DNA from: Paraburkholderia sp. BCC1885
Lineage (GTDB): Bacteria > Pseudomonadota > Gammaproteobacteria > Burkholderiales > Burkholderiaceae
Assembly (NCBI RefSeq): GCF_900996235.1
Contig: NZ_CAAJGM010000155.1
Span: forward strand, 62,001 to 126,000
Direction of reading: 5' to 3'
Length of the DNA stretch: 64,000 nucleotides
Under the pieces are notes generated by a model. It searched no databases. It was not told the DNA's origin and saw only the letters and a program-made list of their open reading frames with translations. Below, in pieces: positions 15,414 to 23,741 of this stretch. The position numbers and the translations under genes were made by a program. How positions within the stretch are numbered: the first letter of the stretch is position 1; the number at the start of each line of letters is the position of its first letter.

Positions 15414-17198
15414 CTAGACGGCTGCGCGCGCGCCGTCGCGTTCGGCCTGCGGCCACAGCGTCTCCAGTGTGCGCCGCAGGCGCGCCGGCGTGACCGGCTT
15501 GTGCAGCACCGGAATCCCCTGCGCGGCGAGGGTTGCGAGTTCGCCGGACGCCATGTCGCCGGTGATCAGCAGCATCACCGCGCCTTCGTGGCCGCTGCGC
15601 TGTAGCGCGTCACGCACCGCGCTCAGCGCCTGGGCACCAGTGCGATGGTTCGCCAACTGGTAGTCGCATAGCACGGCGTCCGGCACGAAACCGTCGGCGA
15701 GCGCCCGCAGCGCCAACGCCTCGTCGCGCACGCCGCGCGCCACGCAGCCCCAGCGTCCGAGCAGGCTCGTCAGACCTTCGAGAATCGACGGGTCGTCGTC
15801 GATGCACAGTACGTGGCGCCCTTGCGCGGACGGTCCGACAGCCACGGTGTCGCTCAGGCTCGCCACGATCCCGTCAGGATCGCCCGCCTGCACCGGAAAG
15901 CGGAACACCGAGCCGCGTCCCGCCGCCGAGCGCAAGCTCAACTCGCCGCCCAGCAGTTCCACCAGACGCCGGACTGTCGGCAAGCCGAGGCCGTGTCCCT
16001 GGCGCGCGTCGCGCTGCGGATTGGCGACCTGGTAGAACTCCTCGAAAATACGCGCCTGTTCGCTCGCCGGAATGCCGATACCGGAATCGCGCACCTCGAT
16101 ATAACCGCCGCCGCGCCGGCCGGCCTGTCGCAGACCCATCCAGATCGCGCCCTCTTCGGTATAGCGCACCGCGTTAGAGAGCAGATTGCTCAACACCCGT
16201 TCGAGCAGCACCGGATCGTCGTAGACCACCATCGTGGTGGGCGCGATGCGCAACGCCAGCCCTTTTGCCGCCGCCTGCGGCCGGTACTGGCTGCCGACCC
16301 GCTCGAACAGTTCGTCGAGCCGGAAATGCAGCCGGATGACCTGGGTGACGCCGCTTTCGAGCCGCGCCAGATCCAGCACCTGGTTGAACAACTGATTGAG
16401 GGCTTCGACGTTGTTGACGATGTGATCGGCAGTTTTGCCATGTTGTGCCGGCGTCACGGCGACGTCGTTGAGCGAGGCAGCCAGCAGGCCGATGGCATGC
16501 AGCGGCTGGCGCAGATCGTGGCTCGCGGCGGCAAAAAAGCGCGTCTTGGCGAGACTCGCCTCTTCAGCGACCTGCTTTTGCTCGGCCAGCGATTCCGCCA
16601 GTTGCTGCTGGTCCACGCGCGCCTGCACGACACGCCGGAACAGCTTGCGATAGCTCGTCGCATAGACGTTGATGGCGCAAAAGAAGAACGCGAGGACGAC
16701 GGCGAGAATCGTGCGGTCGAAGTTGTGGCTGCCGAACAGCAGCACGATCGCCGGCAGCAGCACGAAGATGATGCCGGTGGAGAAATTGAGCACGTCGAAA
16801 CCGTTCGACATGAACACGCCCGCGGCCAGCGTCACCAGCATGACGGTATGCAGCACCGGCAGGTCCGCCTGATGGCTATGGAACGCGAACCAGATGGCGA
16901 GGCCCGGCGCGCTATATAGCAGCGCCCCACGCAAGGCATGCAGGCGAATCCAGCCACGTGCGGTGAGCGCGCCGGGGCGACGATGCCGCCACAGCCACAG
17001 ACCCAGCGCGGCGCAATTCGCTACGCCATAGAACACGAAGCAGGCGCCGAAGCGCTGCGGATACGGCATGTCGTCCCAATAGATCGAGACGAGCACGACG
17101 ATTGCAAACCAGTGCGTAAAAAACGCGATGGGGTCTTGCGCATAGAGCACGCGCACCAGGTCTTCGTCGATCGCTCGCTGGATGGGATCGGCCCGCAT
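15414..17198 (-). CDS. Hybrid sensor histidine kinase with C-terminal receiver domain
   Basis: A 594-residue membrane kinase. The N-terminal 175 residues hold about six hydrophobic helices and serve as the sensor; no PAS domain is evident. A coiled coil (VQARVDQQQLAESLAEQ) leads to the HisKA box ASHDLRQPLHAIG with His227. The HATPase domain follows with N (SNLLSNAVRYTEEG), G1 (DSGIGIP), F (EEFYQ) and G2 (GHGLGLPTV) boxes. The last 120 residues form a receiver with DDDP, the phospho-acceptor in LCDYQLAN and a lysine in HKPVTP. It is convergent with the response regulator and divergent from the sigma-like/GMC genes, sharing their 283-base upstream region. Confidence 0.94.
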   Translation of the reverse strand: MRADPIQRAIDEDLVRVLYAQDPIAFFTHWFAIVVLVSIYWDDMPYPQRFGACFVFYGVANCAALGLWLWRHRRPGALTARGWIRLHALRGALLYSAPGLAIWFAFHSHQADLPVLHTVMLVTLAAGVFMSNGFDVLNFSTGIIFVLLPAIVLLFGSHNFDRTILAVVLAFFFCAINVYATSYRKLFRRVVQARVDQQQLAESLAEQKQVAEEASLAKTRFFAAASHDLRQPLHAIGLLAASLNDVAVTPAQHGKTADHIVNNVEALNQLFNQVLDLARLESGVTQVIRLHFRLDELFERVGSQYRPQAAAKGLALRIAPTTMVVYDDPVLLERVLSNLLSNAVRYTEEGAIWMGLRQAGRRGGGYIEVRDSGIGIPASEQARIFEEFYQVANPQRDARQGHGLGLPTVRRLVELLGGELSLRSAAGRGSVFRFPVQAGDPDGIVASLSDTVAVGPSAQGRHVLCIDDDPSILEGLTSLLGRWGCVARGVRDEALALRALADGFVPDAVLCDYQLANHRTGAQALSAVRDALQRSGHEGAVMLLITGDMASGELATLAAQGIPVLHKPVTPARLRRTLETLWPQAERDGARAAV

Positions 17199-17481
17199 CG
17201 TACGGTCTCCATGTCGACGGCAGTTGACGCGTCACGCTGCCGACGATGCCCAACATGGTGCATGCACCGCGGGCGATGGCGAGCCTGGCGAGTCGGCGAA
17301 TTGTGCAAGTTTACCCGGCGGTTTACCTGTCAGCTATCACTTAATCCATATAGGCGAAAGCGGGCGAAAAAACCATACTGAAGTCACTTTCCAGCGCGGC
17401 CCACGGTCTTCCCGACCACCTTCGCCGCCCCGCCCTTCGGGGCTGCCGCGCTCCTCGTCCGATCTTTTGCCGGAGGCTGTC

Positions 17482-18273
17482 ATGGGTGCTGTGCCGAGCC
17501 GCGAATTCGTCCGCAATCTGGACAATGCGATCCTGCCCGATCTGTGGCGCCGCCGCACTCACCTCTGCGGCGACGAAATGGTGTCGATGGTCGAACTGGT
17601 GAAACGGGCGCTGCGCACCTATCATCCGCTCGAATTGCAGGCGCTCGGCGAGGACAAGGAGGAACTGGTCGCGCAATTCATCTTCTCGCGGGTGCTGCGT
17701 CTCACACCCGGCCATTCGGACACGCATGCCTGCGCCGAAAGCGCACCATCCAACGGCTACGCTCTGTGCGCGTATTTCCGCCGCTATCTGATCGACTGCC
17801 TGCGCAGCGCGGGACATCAACGCAACGTGTCGATGGAAAACGAAGGCATGGAGCAGGAAATCGACCTGCACGCCCACGCGCTCGAAGATCCTGTCGAAAG
17901 CGTCCTGCTGCAATACGGTCTCGACGAAGCGCGCGTGCGGCGGGCAGCGCGCAGTTTCATCGACGGCCTCGACGAGCCGGAGCGCATCGTGCTGGCCGGC
18001 AGTCTCGGCTGGTTTTCGGAATGCAAAGGCGGTCTTTCGGCTGTGGCTGCACAGCATCGCGTGCCCTCGTATCACTATCGCGCCGTCAAACTGGGCGTCA
18101 CGATGAAAAAGACGAGCGACGCCGCCGATTTTTCCAATACGAAGATCGGCCGCTGGCTGATCGACGTGCTCGGCATCGAGATCGAGCCTGAAAATCGTGC
18201 AGCCATTCTGATCGCGCTGAACCTGCTCGCGGCGCAATCGTGCGATGGCGAACCCTATCAGGCTGCCGCGTAG
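17482..18273 (+). CDS. Sigma-factor-like protein of unknown function
   Basis: A 263-residue protein with no family that I can name with certainty. Its layout resembles a divergent sigma-70/ECF factor: residues 25-75 form helices ending in DKEELVAQFIFSRVLRL, a segment ALCAYFRRYLIDCLRSAG near residues 93-110 resembles region 2, and LDEPERIVLAGSLG followed by SAVAAQHRVPSYHYRAVKLG near 165-205 resembles region 4 with its helix-turn-helix. GGAGG precedes the ATG at 17482. It is divergent from the kinase and 176 bases upstream of the GMC fusion, so it may control or be co-regulated with that gene. Function remains inference. Confidence 0.55.
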   Translation: MGAVPSREFVRNLDNAILPDLWRRRTHLCGDEMVSMVELVKRALRTYHPLELQALGEDKEELVAQFIFSRVLRLTPGHSDTHACAESAPSNGYALCAYFRRYLIDCLRSAGHQRNVSMENEGMEQEIDLHAHALEDPVESVLLQYGLDEARVRRAARSFIDGLDEPERIVLAGSLGWFSECKGGLSAVAAQHRVPSYHYRAVKLGVTMKKTSDAADFSNTKIGRWLIDVLGIEIEPENRAAILIALNLLAAQSCDGEPYQAAA

Positions 18274-18449
18274 ACGCACCAAATCGTTCTGTTAAGGCGC
18301 AAGCGCGCTCGCAGTCGCACTGCGTCTGCCGACGACGCCCCTTTGTTTGCAGGCTTACACCGCCTACGATAAGAAAGCCGCGCAGCGCTCAGTCATCCTT
18401 ACCAATCAGGGCTCCCCGCCCCTGGTCAAAATCGAGTCACGAGGTGGTC

Positions 18450-21400
18450 ATGATGAATCGCTTGTCCAGCGCCATTGAAGCGCTGCAGCCGCACTACGAA
18501 ATCGTGATTGTGGGTTCGGGCTACGGCGGCGCCATTGCGGCCAGCCGGATGGCGCGCGCGGGCCGCAAGGTGTGCCTGCTCGAACGCGGGCGCGAATTCA
18601 TGGCGGGTGAGTTTCCGTCCACGGCCTTCGAGGGCGCGAGCCAGGTGCAGTACAACACCGGGCTTGCGCAGATCGGGCCGCCGCTCGCGCTGCTCGAAGT
18701 GCACGTCAATCCGGAGGTCAACGCGGTGGTCGGCTGCGGGCTGGGCGGCACCTCGCTGATCAACGCCAACGTGGCGCTGCGGCCCGATCCGCGTCTTTGG
18801 CTCGACCCGCGCTGGCCGGCTGCCGTGCGCGCCGACGAGGCCGGCCTGCAAGCGGGCTATGCGCGCGCCGAGGCCATGCTGCAGCCCGCACCGGTTCCCG
18901 CCGATTTTCCGCCGCTCCCTAAACTGGACGCGCTCGCCCGTTCGGCTGAGGCGCTCGGCAAGCGGGATCGCTTCTCCCGTCCGCCCATCACCGTGACCTT
19001 CGAAGATGGCCAAAACGCGGCCGGTGTCGGGCAGAAGCGCTGCGTCGGCTGCGGCGACTGCAACTCGGGTTGCAACTATGAGGCGAAGAATTCCACCCAC
19101 ATGAATTATCTGCCGGACGCCGTGGCGCACGGCGCGCAGATTTTCACCGGGGTGGCGGTACATTCCGTGCTGCGCGATGCGGCCATGAAGCAATGGCGCG
19201 TGCGCTATCAACTGGTGGGACTTGGCCGCGAGATCTACGACGCGCCAGAGTTGGCAGTGAGCGCGGATATCGTGATTCTGTCCGCCGGGACGCTCGGCTC
19301 GACGGCGATCCTGTTGCGCTCCCGCGATGCCGGACTGCCGATGTCCGCGCAACTGGGGCAGCATTTCACCGGCAACGGCGACGTGCTCGCGTTCGCCTAC
19401 AACACGGATGTGCCGATCAGCGGAGTCGGCTGGGGCGCGCACAAAGACGGCGCAATCCCGCCAGTGGGACCGACCATCACCGGCCTGATCGATCTGCGCA
19501 ACACACCCGACGTCAACGACGGCTTCGTGATCGAGGAAGGCTCGCTCGCCGGACCGGTCGGGCTCGCCATGATGGGCGTGCTGGGCGTCGCCGCGCCGGC
19601 CGAGGGTGTGACGGTGCCGGATCCGGATGCGCGGCCGGATTCGCTGGACGCCGGAGCCCGCGTCGTCGAAAGCCTGTTGCGCGGCCCCTATCACGGCGCG
19701 ATGAACCACACGCAGACCTATCTTGTGATGGCCCATGACGACGACAGCGGGCAGATTGTCGTCGAACAGGGACGGCCGCGAATCCGTTGGCCCGACGCGG
19801 GCAAGCAGCCCATTTACGCCACCATCGAAAAGACCCTGGAGGCGGCCACCGTCGCGCTGGGCGGCGAATACGTGCGCGACCCGATTTCCGCCAGGCTGCT
19901 CGGCGGCGGCCTCGTGACGGTCCATCCGCTGGGCGGCTGCGCGATGGCGGAGACGGCGCAAGGCGGGGTCGTCGATCAGGCGGGCCGCGTGTTTTCAGGC
20001 GCGGCGGGTGCTGACGTGCATGCCGGCCTGTATGTCATGGACGGCGCCGTGGTGCCGCTCTCGCTCGGGGTGAATCCGCTGTTGACCATTTCGGCACTGG
20101 CCGAACGCAACTGCGCGCAGCTCGCCGCAGCACACGGCTGGCAAATCGACTACACATCCCAAGGCGACGCAGCGACGCCGCCACCGCAGAAGATCGGCCT
20201 GCGCTTCACGGAGACCATGGTGGGCAGCTACCAGGCCACGACGTCCACGGACAACACAGCGCCCGACGATAGCCGCCGCCCCATTCCGATGAGCTTCACG
20301 CTCACCGTCGAATCCGACGATCTTGCCGAGATGCTTGGCAATCCGAATCATGCCGCGCGCACGGTGGGTACGCTGACGTGTCCCGCCTTATCCGCGCAAC
20401 CGATGACGATTGCCGACGGCCAGTTCAATCTGTTCGTCGTCGACAAAGACGAGGTCGACCGGCGCAACATGGACTACCGGATGACGCTCGAAGCCGTGGA
20501 AGGCACGCGCTATTTCCTGACCGGCCAGAAGATCATCACGCATTCTTCGCTGCTCGAACTGTGGCCGCAAACCAATACGCTGTACGCAGAAATCCGCGCC
20601 TCGGCCGCGGCGGACGCAGCGCTGATCGGCACGGCGACGCTCATCATCACGCCCGAGAATTTCCTGCGCCAAATGCGCACCATCGAAGTGACAAACGCGC
20701 CGGATCTGGAAACGCGGCTCGAATGGACGCTCAAGTTCGGCAAGTTCTTCGGCGGCGTGCTGTTTACGGAATATGGCGGCGTCGCGGCGCCGCTGCAGTT
20801 TCTGAGTGAGGACAACGCGAAGCCGCGTCTGAAGCGCGCCTTGCGCGCCCCCGCGCCCGAGCTGAGCTGGTTCAACACGCCTGAGCCGCACAGCAAGACG
20901 CTGAAACTGACGCGCTATCACGCCGGCGGCAAAGGGCCCGTGCTGCTGATCCACGGCTCCGGTGTATCGAGCCGGATCTTTGCGACGGATCTGGTCGAAA
21001 CCAATCTTGTCGAATTTCTATGCGCGGCCGGTTACGACGTGTGGCTCGTCGATCTGCGCGTGAGCATCGAACTGCCGAGCGCGCTCGAACCGACCACAGC
21101 GGATGCGATCGCGCGCGAAGACATCCCCGCCGCCGTGGCGCAAGTCAGGCAGCTCACCGGCGCGGCGCAGATCCAGGTGGTGGCGCACTGCTTCGGCGCG
21201 GTGGCTTTCACGATGTCGCTGCTATCGGGACTTAAGGGCGTACGCTCGGCGCTGCTGTCACAAGTGTCCGCGCATCTGGTTCCCGGCGCGATGCAGCGCA
21301 TCAAGGCGGGGCTGCACATGCCGGAAATGCTGCAGCATCTCGGCGTGCGCGATCTCACCGCGCTGACGCGGGCGGGCAACTGGCCGGACAATCTGCTCGA

Positions 21401-21863
21401 CGAGGCCCTGCGCGTTTATCCGGTCGGGCACGACGAAGGCTGCGACAGCGCGCTCTGCCATCGCGCCACGTTCCTCTACGGTCTCGTCTACGAACACGCG
21501 CAACTCGGCGAACAGCTTCACGCCAATCTGCAGGAACTGTTCGGCGTGCATGACATCGAGCTGTTCAGCCAACTGGCGGCGATGGTGCGCGCGGGCCACG
21601 TGGTCGACGCACATGGCGCGGACGTCTATCTGCCCAACCTGGAGGGCATGAACCTGCCCATCGGGTTCATCCACGGCGCGGAGAACCGCTGCTATCTGCC
21701 GGTCAGCACGGAGACCACCTTCAACCTGCTGACGGCGCGCTTCGGCGCGCAGCAATACGAGCGGCATCTGATTCCGGGGTATGGACATCTCGACTGCATT
21801 TTCGGCAAGAATGCCGCGCAGGACGTGTATCCGCTGATCACCCGCTATCTGGACGCGCATTGA
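18450..21863 (+). CDS. Fusion of a GMC oxidoreductase (cholesterol oxidase-like) with an alpha/beta hydrolase
   Basis: An 1137-residue two-enzyme protein. Residues 1-580 form an FAD-dependent GMC oxidoreductase: GSGYGGA near 22-28, GLGGTSLINANV near 97, and a C-terminal HPLGGCAMA with LYVMDGAVVPLSLGVNPLLTI. A cysteine cluster CVGCGDCNSGCN lies near residue 198, as seen in some cholesterol oxidase-type proteins. Residues 600-800 carry beta-rich sequence of unknown role. Residues 825-1137 form an alpha/beta hydrolase with the oxyanion motif LLIHGSG, a nucleophile elbow AHCFGA with cysteine in place of serine, and GYGHLDCIFG for the histidine. GAGG precedes ATGATG at 18450. No signal peptide is seen. 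A steroid or other cyclic alcohol substrate is plausible but unproven. Confidence 0.88.
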   Translation: MMNRLSSAIEALQPHYEIVIVGSGYGGAIAASRMARAGRKVCLLERGREFMAGEFPSTAFEGASQVQYNTGLAQIGPPLALLEVHVNPEVNAVVGCGLGGTSLINANVALRPDPRLWLDPRWPAAVRADEAGLQAGYARAEAMLQPAPVPADFPPLPKLDALARSAEALGKRDRFSRPPITVTFEDGQNAAGVGQKRCVGCGDCNSGCNYEAKNSTHMNYLPDAVAHGAQIFTGVAVHSVLRDAAMKQWRVRYQLVGLGREIYDAPELAVSADIVILSAGTLGSTAILLRSRDAGLPMSAQLGQHFTGNGDVLAFAYNTDVPISGVGWGAHKDGAIPPVGPTITGLIDLRNTPDVNDGFVIEEGSLAGPVGLAMMGVLGVAAPAEGVTVPDPDARPDSLDAGARVVESLLRGPYHGAMNHTQTYLVMAHDDDSGQIVVEQGRPRIRWPDAGKQPIYATIEKTLEAATVALGGEYVRDPISARLLGGGLVTVHPLGGCAMAETAQGGVVDQAGRVFSGAAGADVHAGLYVMDGAVVPLSLGVNPLLTISALAERNCAQLAAAHGWQIDYTSQGDAATPPPQKIGLRFTETMVGSYQATTSTDNTAPDDSRRPIPMSFTLTVESDDLAEMLGNPNHAARTVGTLTCPALSAQPMTIADGQFNLFVVDKDEVDRRNMDYRMTLEAVEGTRYFLTGQKIITHSSLLELWPQTNTLYAEIRASAAADAALIGTATLIITPENFLRQMRTIEVTNAPDLETRLEWTLKFGKFFGGVLFTEYGGVAAPLQFLSEDNAKPRLKRALRAPAPELSWFNTPEPHSKTLKLTRYHAGGKGPVLLIHGSGVSSRIFATDLVETNLVEFLCAAGYDVWLVDLRVSIELPSALEPTTADAIAREDIPAAVAQVRQLTGAAQIQVVAHCFGAVAFTMSLLSGLKGVRSALLSQVSAHLVPGAMQRIKAGLHMPEMLQHLGVRDLTALTRAGNWPDNLLDEALRVYPVGHDEGCDSALCHRATFLYGLVYEHAQLGEQLHANLQELFGVHDIELFSQLAAMVRAGHVVDAHGADVYLPNLEGMNLPIGFIHGAENRCYLPVSTETTFNLLTARFGAQQYERHLIPGYGHLDCIFGKNAAQDVYPLITRYLDAH

Positions 21864-21985
21864 GGCGCACGCCAGCGGGTTGATTTGTACGTGGTTAAGG
21901 TCGGTGTCTTACAGACCCGGTCGGCGAATTGATTTATGATCCAAGCCATTATTTCAATGACCCATGCAACCACGCCAATCACCCT

Positions 21986-22765
21986 ATGGAACAGTTGACC
22001 TTCGGAAGCAGCATCAAGAAGAGCTGGATCAGTACCTGGCAAGCCATTGTCCACATGCCGGGACTTTTTCTCGGGGTATTCGCCGTCATCGCCTGCACGG
22101 CCGTCCTTTCTTCGTCCTTTCAGCAACCGCTCGTGGCCGGCGGTGACTTTGACCCGTCCATGGCGACCTATCACGCCTTCGAAAGGCTGATTCTTTCGCT
22201 TCTGCAACTGGCGGTCTCCGGCTGTCTCGTCGTCAAGGTCGTGCGTTTCGTGCTGCTCGGCGAAGGCACCCAGCCATTGATGCCGCTCGGCGGCAAGCCG
22301 CTCGGCCGTTATCTGCTGTTCTCGCTGGGCATCGGTATCGGCATGATCATCATTACGGTCGGCACGGCGATGGTTTTGCATACGATGCGCTCGGCGACCA
22401 TCGGGCTGATCATCCTGCCCCTGTTGGCCGTATATCTGTTCGTTCTGATCCGTCTGAGCCTGCTCTACCCGGCCATCGCGCTGGGCAGCCGGCTGGCCCT
22501 GCGCGCCGCGTGGCAGGACAGCCGTGGCCACTTCTGGTACATCACCGGCGTGGGCGTGGTCACGTACCTGCCGTTGCTGCTCGTCTGGATCATTGCGATG
22601 CAGGTAGGCGGCCGGACATTGCTGATGGCGAGCCTCGAGGGGTCGCTGGCGATTACGATTGTGATGGCGCTCGGCAACACGCTGTTTCTCGTGCTCTCGG
22701 CCTCCGTGGTGTCGTGGGTATACCGCCGCTACGCCAATGCCTTGCTGGACCACGTGGCGTACTGA
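21986..22765 (+). CDS. Multi-pass membrane protein, unrecognised
   Basis: A 259-residue protein with about six hydrophobic helices and no motif that I recognise. The N-terminus MEQLTFGSSIKKSWISTW resembles small membrane proteins in which an amphipathic helix precedes the first span. A charged loop (LAL RAAWQDSRGHFWY) lies near residue 175. The frame is open back to 21929 from a TTG, but ATG 21986 gives a more natural N-terminus; neither has a strong ribosome binding site. It follows the GMC fusion by 122 bases on the same strand and could be co-transcribed with it. It converges with hutC. Confidence 0.7.
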   Translation: MEQLTFGSSIKKSWISTWQAIVHMPGLFLGVFAVIACTAVLSSSFQQPLVAGGDFDPSMATYHAFERLILSLLQLAVSGCLVVKVVRFVLLGEGTQPLMPLGGKPLGRYLLFSLGIGIGMIIITVGTAMVLHTMRSATIGLIILPLLAVYLFVLIRLSLLYPAIALGSRLALRAAWQDSRGHFWYITGVGVVTYLPLLLVWIIAMQVGGRTLLMASLEGSLAITIVMALGNTLFLVLSASVVSWVYRRYANALLDHVAY

Positions 22766-22860
22766 ATCCCAAAGAGCCTGGCGCTGCCCGGCTTCAGACG
22801 AGGCGCCGGATCCAGGCCGCCCCGCGTGATCCACGCCTCGTCCACTGCACGCGTCCCGCC

Positions 22861-23628
22861 TCACACATTGCCGGCCAGATGAAAGCGCGACGCCGGATGC
22901 CAAAGCTGCACCGAGGTCGCCACCGCCTCGCCGACCCATGTACGGCGCCGCAACAGCAGACACGGCTCGCCAATCTCCATCAATAGATGCCGGCGCACAT
23001 GCGCGTCGGGCTTTTGCGCGTAGATGCGAAACTCGGCGCGCTGGATGGGCGCAAGCCTCACCATGTAGTGATTCGGCGTTTCGAGCGTGAAGTCCTGTTG
23101 CAGATAGTCCGGAAACACCTTCGGATTGACATAGCGGTCTTCGTATTGAATCGGCTCACCTTCTTCACTATGCACGATGCGCGAGTGAAACGCCGGACCG
23201 GCGGACAGGCCGAGCGCATCGAGCGCCTCGACGTCGTCGCTCGGTTCGAGCGCCAGCACGTGAGCCATATGCCGATGACCGCGCGCGGCGATTTCGTCGG
23301 CGATGTTGCGAATCTCCAGCACTGTCGATTCATAGCGCTGCGGCGCGACGAAGGTGCCTGAGCCTTGCACCCGTGTCAGCACCCGTTCGGCAGTCAGTTC
23401 GCGCAGCGCGCGCGACACCGTCATGCGCGCCACGCCGAATTCCTTGACCAGTTCGGTCTCCGAAGGAATCAGACCACCGGGCTTCCAGTCGCCCTGTGCA
23501 ATCCGCTTCAGAACGTAGCGCTTGATCTGCTGATAGGCCGGCGTCGCTTTGGCTGGCGCTTCGCTGGTGCAGACGTTGCCGCCGGGGCGCGCCAGGACGG
23601 CGTCGGGTGGCGTGTTACCTGTACTCAT
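22861..23628 (-). CDS. hutC: GntR-family repressor of the HutC subfamily
   Basis: A 255-residue regulator. The winged helix occupies roughly residues 30-95 (PAYQQIKRYVLKRIAQGDWKP, then IPSETELVKEFGVARMTVSRAL and VQGSGTFV). The C-terminal UTRA ligand domain ends with CLLLRRRTWVGEAVATSVQLWHP, typical of histidine-utilisation repressors that bind urocanate. It is the last gene of a minus-strand operon hisJ-hisQ-hisM-hisP-hutH-hutC. Two sites fitting the HutC-subfamily half-site rule GTMTAKAC lie upstream of hisJ, so it probably represses its own operon. ATG 23628 is chosen because the upstream extension is poor protein. The true inducer could differ from urocanate. Confidence 0.88.
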   Translation of the reverse strand: MSTGNTPPDAVLARPGGNVCTSEAPAKATPAYQQIKRYVLKRIAQGDWKPGGLIPSETELVKEFGVARMTVSRALRELTAERVLTRVQGSGTFVAPQRYESTVLEIRNIADEIAARGHRHMAHVLALEPSDDVEALDALGLSAGPAFHSRIVHSEEGEPIQYEDRYVNPKVFPDYLQQDFTLETPNHYMVRLAPIQRAEFRIYAQKPDAHVRRHLLMEIGEPCLLLRRRTWVGEAVATSVQLWHPASRFHLAGNV

Positions 23629-23741
23629 ATTCACGTCGACCTCGTGGGCGGTACGCGGATGGTATGCAATGCGCCGCTGCGCCGACCGGTAGGCCGGCCG
23701 CATCGGCTCGTCGGACGAACGCCGCTTTCATGGCGCGGTTT

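Noticed and set aside
19040-19100. Cysteine cluster in the GMC protein considered as proof of a 4Fe-4S ferredoxin domain
   Set aside because: The spacing is suggestive but the cluster is short, and similar cysteine-rich loops occur in cholesterol oxidase-like proteins, so I keep it as an open observation.
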